Positions 6,470-13,750 of a stretch of DNA of 16,821 nucleotides are shown here, one piece after another. The stretch comes from Candidatus Aenigmatarchaeota archaeon. Its GTDB lineage: Archaea > Aenigmatarchaeota > Aenigmatarchaeia > QMZP01. The position numbers and the translations under genes are program-made. The stretch is taken from assembly GCA_030666115.1 (NCBI GenBank), contig DAOUYM010000010.1, positions 1 through 16,821 of the forward strand. Reading direction: 5' to 3'. A model generated the notes under the pieces. It was not told where the DNA came from. It saw only the letters and a program-made list of their open reading frames with translations, and ran no database searches. Each line of letters begins with the position of its first letter. Position 1 is the first letter of the stretch.

Positions 6470-6477
6470 CCATAGAT

Positions 6478-6498
6478 TGTCACTATATAATAGTGACA
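6478..6498. promoter_or_regulatory. Perfect 9-bp inverted repeat at the glycosyltransferase transcription start
   Basis: TGTCACTAT (6478-6486), spacer ATA, ATAGTGACA (6490-6498) is a perfect palindrome with a 3-bp centre. It lies between the TATA box and the start codon at 6502, over the expected transcription start. That is the usual place for a dimeric repressor to block initiation. The regulator is not identified. Confidence 0.6.
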
Positions 6499-6501
6499 TA
6501 T

Positions 6502-7284
6502 ATGACTGGAGAAGTGTTAAAGCCAAAAATATCCATCGTGATACCAGCGCGGAATGAAGAGAAATATATTCCCGATACCATCGGGTCTATAAATGAGCAG
6601 GACTACGATAACAAAAAGATAATAATTGTTCCGAATGATTGTGATGACAAGACAGCTGAGATTTCTGAGAAGGAATTGAAAAGGCATGGAATGGATTTTG
6701 AGATATTCCCAACCAAGAAGAAGGGAATATCCCATGCGAAGAATATTGGGATCGAGAAATCCGATGGGGACCTTATAGTCACACTGGATGCAGATACTCT
6801 GATGGGACCTGATCTGTTGAAGGAGATCTACAATTCCCTATATGAGACAGTATATGTGGGGGGCAAGGTCAAGATAAGACCAAGGCTTGATGATTTGTCA
6901 AAAAAGGATAGGACTGCAGCAAGGGCTCTTTTTGCGTATGCGAATTTCTGGAACAGCGTCACAATGAATTTCAGTAATATTAGTAATTATCTGAATCGGA
7001 TAAAACAGAGCGGTGCAGGAGCATGCATGTTCCTGGATAGAGAGACCATAGAAAAAATAGAAAAAGAGTATGGGAAACCGTTTAATGAAGATCTTGAGAC
7101 GATGGAGGATGTTGATTTCACTCAGAGAATGAGGAAGCAAGGAAAGATTAAATTCCTGAACAAGAGTTATGTTGAGACGGATATGAGGAGATACTTGAAA
7201 GGAAAGGGATTCCTAGGGGAATTCCTGAGTGACGCATTCCAGTTCATGTCACCGAAAGGGAAGAAGAGGGAATTCTACAGATGA
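6502..7284 (+). CDS. Family 2 glycosyltransferase (GT-A fold)
   Basis: The 260-residue protein is a single GT-A domain that should transfer a sugar from a nucleotide-sugar donor, in the cytoplasm or at the membrane face. The first strand SIVIPARNEEKYI and the metal/donor-binding LDADT (residues 95-99) are typical of family 2. A later acidic ED pair (TMEDVDFTQRM, about residues 203-213) fits the catalytic base region. There is no membrane helix. The acceptor cannot be deduced; S-layer or protein glycosylation and lipid-linked glycan synthesis are all possible. The frame is open from a GTG at 6493, but that lies inside the palindrome, so the ATG at 6502 is preferred. The stop codon abuts that of the convergent nuclease gene with no gap. 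Confidence 0.88.
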   Translation: MTGEVLKPKISIVIPARNEEKYIPDTIGSINEQDYDNKKIIIVPNDCDDKTAEISEKELKRHGMDFEIFPTKKKGISHAKNIGIEKSDGDLIVTLDADTLMGPDLLKEIYNSLYETVYVGGKVKIRPRLDDLSKKDRTAARALFAYANFWNSVTMNFSNISNYLNRIKQSGAGACMFLDRETIEKIEKEYGKPFNEDLETMEDVDFTQRMRKQGKIKFLNKSYVETDMRRYLKGKGFLGEFLSDAFQFMSPKGKKREFYR

Positions 7285-7740
7285 TCACTTCTTTTTGTTT
7301 GATGTCAGCATCTCGACCGAATCTGCTGCGTTCTGCAGGGCCCTGGAGAATCCTGGATTGATTCCTATCACCACGACTTTCTTCCCCTGTTCCTTGGCTA
7401 CCTGTATCGCCGGCAGATAGTCAGCGTCCCTGGAAGCAATCGCTATCACATCGACCTTTTCATTGTAGGCGGCCTTCACGACAGAGACGGCCAGAGCCAC
7501 ATCAACGTCAGAATCCGCTTCCCCTGCAAGGAAGATGGCTGGCTCGAATCCCTGGTTGGCAACAGCCTCCACCAGCTTCTCGCTGGCGTACTGGTTAAGG
7601 AAGACCTTCCCTATCATCAGCCTTCCGTGTTTCTCAAGAACCTTCCTGAGCTCGTCAAGATTGATGTTGAACTCTTTCCTTATGATGTTGGGTCCGTCTA
7701 CAAAAAGAGCTATATTCTTACCACGCTTTATCCCAAACAC
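7285..7740 (-). CDS. NYN-domain (PIN-like) putative ribonuclease
   Basis: This protein of 151 residues is a single NYN domain, a PIN-like fold of metal-dependent RNases found in many archaea. The conserved acidic residues are visible: D15 in FVDGPNI, D78 and D80 in SDVDVALA, and D105 and D107 in SRDADYLP, followed by the GKKVVVIG strand typical of the fold. The RNA target is unknown. The frame extends to a TTG at 7764, but a GTG at 7740 is preceded six or seven bases upstream by the ribosome-binding site GGAGGT, so I take that as the start. It is convergent with the glycosyltransferase; the two stop codons form TGATCA. Function beyond nuclease fold is inference. Confidence 0.85.
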   Translation of the reverse strand: MFGIKRGKNIALFVDGPNIIRKEFNINLDELRKVLEKHGRLMIGKVFLNQYASEKLVEAVANQGFEPAIFLAGEADSDVDVALAVSVVKAAYNEKVDVIAIASRDADYLPAIQVAKEQGKKVVVIGINPGFSRALQNAADSVEMLTSNKKK

Positions 7741-7886
7741 TATTACACCTCCGACCTGATCCAATAACCCCTAGTCGGGTTTCGAATCTCTCATCTGTTC
7801 AGTTGTTTAAATGCCCTAAAGCGGGCTAACAATACAATGATTGTTTATTCGATCCTGGGTATAAAAAGGCCTGTTCTTTTGTTCGG

Positions 7887-8684
7887 TTAGAGCCATATGA
7901 AGGATAGGGCACCGGCTATCCCGTAGAGGAAGAACCCGACTATTGCCTCTATTATCCCCAGCACAATGGCAGCGAGACCTGTGATAAGCCCAAATACGGG
8001 TGCCAGTATAACGAGCAGGAGGATGCACACGAACAGGACGAGAAGGCCCTTGGTTGCCCTGCGCCAGTCGTAGAAGAAGGCAAAGATGCTTCCTGTTATC
8101 ACCCCGCCCAGGTGCGCTATGTTGGCCACACCAGAGACTTCATGTGGCTGGAAGTAAACGACCATAGTCTCAACTATAAGGAATATTATTGCTATTATAC
8201 CGACAGGTAGAGGGAACAGGTAAAGCCGGATCCGCTTAACCGGGTTCAGTAACATGGCTATTCCCATCACACCGAACACGCACCCCGATGCCCCGACAAC
8301 AGGAGATACACTCGTCATCATGAAGACAAAGGTTCCTATCAGGCCGGAGACGAAGTAGGTTGAGAGGAACCAGGCCTTGTTCACCTCCTCCTCGAATATC
8401 TTTCCGAAGAAGTACAGGCCCAGCATGTTGAAGAAAAGATGGGAGGCTGATACGTGGAGGAAGAGTGAAGTGAACCATCTCCACGCTTCCAGTGAGGTGG
8501 GACCGGAGAATGAGAAGGCCTGGAAGACCCAGTCCATCATGGCCTGCGGCATTGAGAAGACCAGGATAAAGACTATCACATTGATAAAGATCAGGAACCA
8601 GGTCATGGTGTGTACCTGGAAGGTGTGTCCCTCTTTCTTTGGACGTTCTTTCTTTTCCTGCGGCTGCGTCTCCTGCGTCTCCAT
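7887..8684 (-). CDS. Rhomboid-family intramembrane serine protease
   Basis: The protein (265 residues) has a charged N-terminal tail (~25 residues) and at least six membrane helices. The rhomboid dyad is present: Ser133 in GASG within a membrane segment and His191 in NIAHLGG. The family's HLFFNM motif is at ~82-87 in the second core helix. It should cleave membrane proteins within the bilayer; substrates are unknown. Two further hydrophobic segments follow the catalytic core at the C-terminus (~213-262). The open frame extends well beyond 8684, but that part overlaps the divergent acdB gene and has no family similarity. The ATG at 8684, starting METQETQPQE, is followed by a normal soluble head and lies one TATA spacing from a promoter element, so it is the likely start. 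Confidence 0.92.
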   Translation of the reverse strand: METQETQPQEKKERPKKEGHTFQVHTMTWFLIFINVIVFILVFSMPQAMMDWVFQAFSFSGPTSLEAWRWFTSLFLHVSASHLFFNMLGLYFFGKIFEEEVNKAWFLSTYFVSGLIGTFVFMMTSVSPVVGASGCVFGVMGIAMLLNPVKRIRLYLFPLPVGIIAIIFLIVETMVVYFQPHEVSGVANIAHLGGVITGSIFAFFYDWRRATKGLLVLFVCILLLVILAPVFGLITGLAAIVLGIIEAIVGFFLYGIAGALSFIWL

Positions 8685-8720
8685 ACTGTAAATATATATC
8701 ACGTGAAATAAATAGAATAT
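8685..8720. promoter_or_regulatory. 36-bp divergent promoter for rhomboid and acdB
   Basis: Only 36 bases separate the two start codons. AAATATATATCAC (8689-8701) is centred ~25 bases before the acdB ATG at 8721. The minus-strand TTCTATTTATTTC (around 8702-8714) is centred ~24 bases before the rhomboid ATG at 8684. Each would give a leaderless transcript, and the two boxes are interleaved so that both cannot easily be bound at once. CACGTG lies between them (8699-8704). Confidence 0.55.
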
Positions 8721-9440
8721 ATGGCTAGAATGCAGAAGAAGCAGAAGATCCGGAAGAAGCACACGGTAAATAAACAAACCACAAAGGCTGGGAGGAAGCT
8801 CAGTGATACAGAGACCCGGACAATGATGAAGAAGTACGGGATTCCTTTTGTGAAGCAGGTTCTGGCCAAGACCGAGGATCAGGCTATCAGTCACGCGAAG
8901 AAGATGGGCTTTCCTGTCGTCCTCAAGATTTCTAGTTCTGACATAATCCACAAGACAGATGTCGGTGGGGTGGTGCTTGACATCGGGAACGTCGAGGAGT
9001 TAAGGGATGCTTACATGAAGATGATGAGAAACGTGAAGAAGAAGCGGCCCAAGGCAAAGGTGGATGGCGTGCTGGTACAGGAAATGGTTCCTGCAGATTC
9101 CAGGGAAATGATTGTCGGCGCGAGAAGGGACCCGCAGTTCGGGGCAGTGGTGATGTTCGGCCTCGGAGGAGTCTGGGTGGAGGCCTTGAAGGACGTCTCT
9201 TTCAGGCTGGCTCCGATAGACAGGAACGATGCAAAGAGAATGATAGAATCAATCAGAGGTCACACGATACTGAAAGGCTTCCGTGGACAGAAACCAGTCA
9301 ACTTCAAACTGCTGGAGGACTGCCTGCTGAACGTATCCAAGATGATTGCCAAGAACAACAGGATACAGGAACTTGACATCAACCCGCTATTCATCAGCCA
9401 CAAGAAGGCGATAGCTGTGGATGCAAGGATTGTTGTTTAA
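8721..9440 (+). CDS. ADP-forming acyl-CoA synthetase, beta subunit (ATP-grasp)
   Basis: This protein is the beta subunit of the archaeal ADP-forming acetate (acyl)-CoA ligase, which makes ATP from acetyl-CoA or related thioesters, ADP and phosphate. The 239-residue length fits. After a basic, Lys-rich head of ~25 residues the ATP-grasp domain shows FPVVLKISSSDI, the phosphorylated histidine H77 in IIHKTDVGGV, VLVQEM, the REMIVGARRDPQFG block and FGLGGVWVEAL, ending in ELDINPLFI. The alpha subunit, which carries the other phosphohistidine and the CoA site, is not in the window, so the partner must be encoded elsewhere. The start at 8721 lies ~25 bases after a TATA box, consistent with a leaderless message. 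The stop codon overlaps that of convergent purB. Confidence 0.92.
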   Translation: MARMQKKQKIRKKHTVNKQTTKAGRKLSDTETRTMMKKYGIPFVKQVLAKTEDQAISHAKKMGFPVVLKISSSDIIHKTDVGGVVLDIGNVEELRDAYMKMMRNVKKKRPKAKVDGVLVQEMVPADSREMIVGARRDPQFGAVVMFGLGGVWVEALKDVSFRLAPIDRNDAKRMIESIRGHTILKGFRGQKPVNFKLLEDCLLNVSKMIAKNNRIQELDINPLFISHKKAIAVDARIVV

Positions 9441-10834
9441 TCAAAAACAAAGAGTTCATTGGCTGCTGATATAACATCTTCTGTATATTTCTGGGAAAGA
9501 CCTGTGTACCCGCCATGCTCTCTGAATATCTTCTCTATTTCACTCCTTTCCATTTTTTCTGCTACCTCAGGAATTCCATGAAGAACGTCAACTGGCCTTT
9601 TACTCATATGATCATACATATAGTCTGAATATTTTACCATAAGGCTGTGTGCTTCCTGCCTTCCTATACCCTTCTCAACAAGAGAGAGCATCATTGGCTC
9701 CGTTACAGTGAATTTCTTCGCTTCTCTAAGATTCTTTTTTATGTTATCTCTTCTGATTATCATTTCACTTGCTATCTTATTTCCTCTTTTTAGTATCTCA
9801 TCAGTATAGATAAAGGCCTGTGGTATGACTATTCTTTCTGCCCCAGAATTGGTCAGGTCTCTTTCATGAAGAAGCGGTATGTTATCATAACCGACCTGTG
9901 TAAAAGCTTTCACAACCTTTGAGAGCGCAATTATGTTTTCACAATCTATCGGGTTTCTCTTATGTGGCATTGCACTGGATCCTTTTATCTTTGGATTATA
10001 CTTCTTTTCCCATACCTCACCTATTTCAGGCCTTTGGAGTTCTTTTACCTCCCATGCAAACCTTGCTGATGTTAAGGCACTTTGAGCGAGATTCTCCAAA
10101 ACCTTTGCATGCATCTTTCTGGAAATGACCTGTGTTGTTATAAGGGCTGGTTTAAGGCCTATTTTTTCAAGAACTTTATTTCCTATCTCAATTGCTTTCT
10201 CTTTACCACATGTATGAACATAAGAATCAGATGTCCCTACTGCTCCTGTCATTGGTTTTCCTACGAGATATTTTTCACAGAAATCAATCCATGTCAAATA
10301 GTCCATCATTATATCTCCAAGAACATATGCATACTTAAATCCGAATGTTATCGGCTCTGCCCATTGACAATGGGTTCTTCCGATAGCAGGAAGGCCTTTA
10401 TATGCATCTGCTCTGTCTCTCACTGATTTTGCAAACTTCTTGATATCTGTGATAATTATATTGGATGCATCACGGATCTGCATTGATAATCTGTTATCTT
10501 CTATATCATAGCTTGTGGCATCCAAATGGACATAGTTTCCCGCATCATCATCACAAGCTTCAGTAAGACCGAGTACCATTGACATTACGTCATGGAATAT
10601 CTTCTGTTCCAATTCCCACACGAACTCGGGTGTTACATAATCGATATTGGCTTTTTTTGTTATCTCTTCTGCAGCATATTCTGGTATTATACCCAATTCG
10701 GCTTGTGATTGTGATAGAGCAGCCTCGACGTCGAGACTCCTCTGAAGTTTTCCAGGGCCCTCAAGAAATATATCTCTCATTTCCTGTCTGCCATATCTCC
10801 AGCAGGCAGGACAGGTGTGATCTGATACTGACAT
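9437..10834 (-). CDS. purB: Adenylosuccinate lyase
   Basis: PurB removes fumarate from SAICAR and from adenylosuccinate, two steps of purine synthesis. The 465-residue product matches the family. Conserved parts are RYGRQEM near the N-terminus, the catalytic histidine H155 in GRTHCQWAEP, and the mobile signature loop GSSAMPHKRNP at 285-295 with the catalytic serine. The first ten residues, with a CPAC pair before RYG, are unusual; many relatives begin directly at the RYG segment. The ATG at 10834 is the only suitable upstream start. A TATA-like AACAATAAAAAAC around 10867-10879 serves the minus strand. The gene diverges from purC, whose enzyme makes its substrate SAICAR, so the pair is probably co-regulated. 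Its base composition is more AT-rich than the rhomboid and acdB genes to the left. Confidence 0.95.
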   Translation of the reverse strand: MSVSDHTCPACWRYGRQEMRDIFLEGPGKLQRSLDVEAALSQSQAELGIIPEYAAEEITKKANIDYVTPEFVWELEQKIFHDVMSMVLGLTEACDDDAGNYVHLDATSYDIEDNRLSMQIRDASNIIITDIKKFAKSVRDRADAYKGLPAIGRTHCQWAEPITFGFKYAYVLGDIMMDYLTWIDFCEKYLVGKPMTGAVGTSDSYVHTCGKEKAIEIGNKVLEKIGLKPALITTQVISRKMHAKVLENLAQSALTSARFAWEVKELQRPEIGEVWEKKYNPKIKGSSAMPHKRNPIDCENIIALSKVVKAFTQVGYDNIPLLHERDLTNSGAERIVIPQAFIYTDEILKRGNKIASEMIIRRDNIKKNLREAKKFTVTEPMMLSLVEKGIGRQEAHSLMVKYSDYMYDHMSKRPVDVLHGIPEVAEKMERSEIEKIFREHGGYTGLSQKYTEDVISAANELFVFD

Positions 10835-10913
10835 AAAAATCTTGTTAAGATTTGGATGAAAGTTTTTTATTGTTTACATAGAAACCAACACGATGGTAAT
10901 GCATCCTGGTTAA

Positions 10914-10924
10914 TAATATATATC
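10914..10924 (+). promoter_or_regulatory. Likely TATA box of purC
   Basis: TAATATATATC sits ~40 bases before the ATG at 10962, so transcription would begin near 10945. The purB promoter lies on the other strand in the same 127-base gap (10835-10961), which contains no other feature I recognise. Confidence 0.45.
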
Positions 10925-10961
10925 TTAAAGACAATTATGTAGAAAACGATCTGGTGTTTTA

Positions 10962-11850
10962 ATGAATATAGATCCGAAGCAAGGTAAGGGACATATATAA
11001 ATTCGGTGATAAAAAGCTACTCCTTCTCACAACAGATAGAATATCAACACATGATGTTGTTTATAAACAATGCATACCTCACAAAGGGTTCGGCCTGACG
11101 CAGACGACCATCCATGCTTTTGATAAAACGTGTAACATAGTTGAAAACCATTTCATATCCTCTCCTGATCCCAACGTCATGGTGGTGAGGAAAGGCGAGA
11201 TATATCCCGTAGAGGTAATAGTCAGGGGTATACTCACTGGTTCTGCATGGAAGAAATACCAGAACGGTGAAGATATATGCGGGATCGAGATCCCCAAAGG
11301 AATGAAGAAGAACCAGGGATTTGACAAGCCCATAGTAACACCAACCACAAAGGCAAAAACAGGACACGATGAGAACATAACACATGCCCGGGCAAGGGAG
11401 ATAATTGGTCCTGCGTGGGATGAAATTGCAAAACTCGCTGTAGAACTATTCGAAAAAGGAAACTACATGGCGGCTCAACAAGGAGGAATGCTGGCTGATA
11501 CGAAATTCGAGTTCGGAAAAGTTCCTGGATACACTGATATTATGCTGTTTGATGAGATACTAAATCACGATTCCTCTAGATTTCTAATTATAGAAGACTG
11601 GAAAAATTGTCTGGAAGCGGGAGTAGATCCGGATTGGATTGATAAACAACTTGTTAGAAACTATGCAGAAGCCCTGGGCTTCACAGGAGATAGCGCAGCA
11701 CCACCACTCCCGGATAATATAATAACAGGGGCCTCAAGCAGGGTTCTTGGAGTTTATCAGCTACTTTCCGGTGAGGAACTTAAAGTCCCAGAAGAACCAC
11801 CAAGTGATGAAAGAATAACCAAGAATCTAAAGAATGCAGGGATTTTGTAA
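10962..11850 (+). CDS. purC: SAICAR synthetase with an apparent frameshift near its start
   Basis: PurC joins aspartate to CAIR, the step before PurB. Hallmarks in order are KVRDIYKFGDK, LLTTDRISTHDV (ATP site), PTTKAKTGHDENITHARA, ADTKFEFG and DEILNHDSSRF, ending at TAA 11848-11850. The reading frame is open only from 10972, just after an in-frame TAG at 10969-10971. It has no ATG, GTG or TTG before the family core begins; the first ATG in frame is at 11179, which would remove the ATP-binding lobe. An ATG at 10962 lies in another frame and would encode MNIDPK before running to a stop at 10998. Joining the two needs loss of one base around 10977-10990 (for example in GAAGCAAGG), giving a ~296-residue protein of normal size. 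It could be a sequencing error, a real mutation, frameshifting or a non-standard start codon. Confidence 0.85.
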
Positions 11851-11867
11851 GTTGTTTTAGGTGAAAA

Positions 11868-12302
11868 TTAAGTCCCGATTATTACGCCGCCGATTCCTGC
11901 TGCTGCGAACTTATGGATCAGTTCTGATAGTGAGTTAAGCATTGCCTGGAGCTCTCCCATGTCCAGCTTTATGTCCTTTGGTTCCATGATCTCGACACTG
12001 GCTGGTGCATAAGTCATGACCAGGTAAACCAGCTTGTCGAAGTTCTCGGTCAGGAGATCGAACTCGACCACGTTGGAATAGGCCTCGGGTATCCTTGGTA
12101 GGGGCTTTTCTACCTTGTTTATCTTTTGGAATTCCTTGTTGTAGACCATAGCGTGCTCTTCCTTCTCCATCTTTTCAATATGCTTCTCAAGGGATTCCTT
12201 TGCAGCCTGCTCTGTGACTGCAAGGACCTCTATCATCATGGTTGACTTTATCCATCCGTCCTTGAGCCTGCCCTCAAGCAGCTTCTGTGTTTTCTCGTCC
12301 AT
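11868..12302 (-). CDS. Conserved-looking protein of unknown function, 144 residues
   Basis: I do not recognise the family. The N-terminal ~55 residues alternate strand and charged helix (STMMIEVLAVTEQAAKESLEKHIEKM), like a small alpha-beta domain. A proline-rich link follows (KPLPRIPEAYS), then a second half with FDLLTENFDKLVYLVMTYAP and VEIMEPKDIKL. A hydrophobic, Ala/Gly-rich end (HKFAAAGIGGVIIGT) closes the protein. It has no membrane helix long enough to be certain. The coding bias is good (GC-rich third positions). The gene has its own TATA-like element (TTTTAAATATAC, 12322-12334) and diverges from the phosphatase gene across a 100-base gap. It converges with purC, 17 bases away. No function is proposed. 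Confidence 0.75.
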   Translation of the reverse strand: MDEKTQKLLEGRLKDGWIKSTMMIEVLAVTEQAAKESLEKHIEKMEKEEHAMVYNKEFQKINKVEKPLPRIPEAYSNVVEFDLLTENFDKLVYLVMTYAPASVEIMEPKDIKLDMGELQAMLNSLSELIHKFAAAGIGGVIIGT

Positions 12303-12372
12303 ACAACCCTTTTCGAAATCAGTATATTTAAAATTATTGGTAGAGTACAGATCACGATTTTGTCTAGAAAGC

Positions 12373-12384
12373 CTTATAATATTT
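12373..12384 (+). promoter_or_regulatory. TATA box of the histidine phosphatase gene
   Basis: CTTATAATATTT is centred ~25 bases before the ATG at 12403, so the message is probably leaderless. Confidence 0.55.
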
Positions 12385-12402
12385 AGTTAGATATAGAATA
12401 TC

Positions 12403-12876
12403 ATGAAATATCTTATTGTCGCAAGACATGGTGATTTTAATACTTCTCTGAATTTGAGTGAATTGGGTAAAGAGCAGATATCTGAATTGACAGGAGCTAT
12501 CTTGAAAAGATCAGACAATGAATGGGGAAGGTCAGGAAATAACATTATATTCTCATCTAATGTTCCCTATGTGAGGGAAAGTGCTGATTTGTTGGCATCA
12601 GTATTAGGGATTGTTGAAGTAGAGGAGTCTAAAATTCTTGCTGATGGAACTGTTGAAGGAATTCACGAATTGGTGTCAGATTATAGAGAAAGGGTAGATG
12701 GATTGATACTTGTGACCCATGTAGAATTTGCATCAAGTTATCCTGAATATTTCACAGAAATAGAGTTTGGGGAAAAAATATACCTACCTGATGCTGGTAA
12801 GGGAGAAGCATATTCTCTTAACTTACATAGAAGGAAATGGTCCTTTCTGTCTTCTTCTAAGTCTAACTTCTTGTAA
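12403..12876 (+). CDS. Histidine phosphatase superfamily protein
   Basis: This protein of 157 residues has the phosphoglycerate-mutase/phosphatase core. VARHGD at 6-11 carries the phospho-accepting histidine H9, FSSNVPYVRESADLLA at ~50-65 carries the conserved arginine R58, and ILVTHVEF at ~102-109 carries the second catalytic histidine H106. It is short, like the SixA-type members, which are stand-alone phosphohistidine phosphatases. Equally it could act on a small metabolite, since the acceptor specificity is not readable. The coding sequence is AT-rich compared with its neighbours. The start ATG at 12403 fits a leaderless transcript. It converges with the radical-SAM gene, whose stop lies 13 bases beyond its own. 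Confidence 0.85.
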   Translation: MKYLIVARHGDFNTSLNLSELGKEQISELTGAILKRSDNEWGRSGNNIIFSSNVPYVRESADLLASVLGIVEVEESKILADGTVEGIHELVSDYRERVDGLILVTHVEFASSYPEYFTEIEFGEKIYLPDAGKGEAYSLNLHRRKWSFLSSSKSNFL

Positions 12877-12889
12877 GAATTACCTGATT

Positions 12890-13750
12890 CTAGACATTTC
12901 CCAGGTGCACGTGTTTTATGCCGTGCTTCTTTGCGATTTTCTCAGCCATCTTCAGGGTCTCAATCGGGGTTATCGGAGTGTCGCGCATCCTGAAATGAGG
13001 AAAGAACCTGCTGAAATGGAATGGGGTGTCCTTGCCCAGATTCTCCGCGACCCAACTGACCAGCTTATCCACCTGCTCTGGTTTGTCATTGAATCCAGGG
13101 ATCATGAGGTTGGTCACCTCGATGTGAACACCTGCCTTCTTGTAGATCAACAGAGACCTCTTTATCGGATCCTCGTCAGGGATACCGCAGAGTTTGCTGT
13201 AAAAAGGCGTGTCGCCCTTCACGTCAACATTTATCGCGTCCAGATACTTGCTGATCTCCTTCGCGGGTTCTGGGTTAGTGTAGCCGTTGGATACCCAGAC
13301 ATTGTAGAGGCCGGCCTTCCTGGCAAGCTTCATGGTATCCAGGGCATACTCGATCCAGATTGTTGGTTCGTTGTAGGTGTAAGCTATGCCAGGCGATCCG
13401 TAGCGCTTGCAGAGTTCTATCACCCTCTCCGGGAATAGATCCTCACCGAATATCCCGCTCGGATGGGATATGTCAGAATTCTGACAGTAACTGCAATCCA
13501 AATTGCAGCCGACGGTTCCCAGTGAAAGGCATCGCGTGCCTGGTCTGAAATGGTAGAGAGGCTTTTTAGTGAGGGGATCGATATTTATTGTACATGGCTT
13601 ACTATAAACCAGTGATTGAAGAATCCCAGCAACATTCTTCCTAACCCCACAAAAACCAGTTTTATTTTCTGATATAATGCAGTATCTAGGGCATAATATG
13701 CATTTGACTTTTTTATCCTTCAACTTTCTATAGAACATTGCTTCCTTCAT
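12890..13750 (-). CDS. amrS: AmmeMemoRadiSam-type radical SAM enzyme, chimeric and C-terminally short
   Basis: The product is 286 residues. The N-terminus MKEAMFYRKL and the cysteines of VKCILCPRYC and TGFCGVR match the AmmeMemoRadiSam radical SAM family, which is linked genomically to MEMO and AMMECR1 proteins; its reaction is not established here. The [4Fe-4S] motif CxxxCxxC is at C82, C86 and C89 (GCNLDCSYCQN), and the SAM-binding region and TIM-barrel core (AYTYNEPTIW, VSNGYTNPEP, INVDVKGD) follow. It stops at HLGNV, about 40-55 residues before relatives end, so the usual C-terminal cysteine-rich part is absent. The first ~63 codons are ~34% GC and the next 60 are ~52% GC by hand count, so the gene looks like a fusion of foreign 5' and resident 3' parts. 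Its ATG overlaps the stop of the upstream endonuclease gene by one base. Confidence 0.88.
   Translation of the reverse strand: MKEAMFYRKLKDKKVKCILCPRYCIISENKTGFCGVRKNVAGILQSLVYSKPCTINIDPLTKKPLYHFRPGTRCLSLGTVGCNLDCSYCQNSDISHPSGIFGEDLFPERVIELCKRYGSPGIAYTYNEPTIWIEYALDTMKLARKAGLYNVWVSNGYTNPEPAKEISKYLDAINVDVKGDTPFYSKLCGIPDEDPIKRSLLIYKKAGVHIEVTNLMIPGFNDKPEQVDKLVSWVAENLGKDTPFHFSRFFPHFRMRDTPITPIETLKMAEKIAKKHGIKHVHLGNV

Noticed and set aside
7813..7826. Hairpin GCCC-TAAAGC-GGGC between the nuclease and rhomboid genes
   Set aside because: It has a short four-pair stem, and no T-rich tract follows in the direction of rhomboid transcription, so I do not call it a terminator.
8685..8951. Upstream extension of the rhomboid frame by 89 codons
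   Set aside because: It is antisense to the start of acdB, which has a good family match there, and the residues do not resemble a rhomboid N-terminus.
12767..13438. Open frame of 223 codons on the plus strand
   Set aside because: It lies across the phosphatase end and antisense to amrS, which has clear family motifs. Its translation has no recognisable domain.
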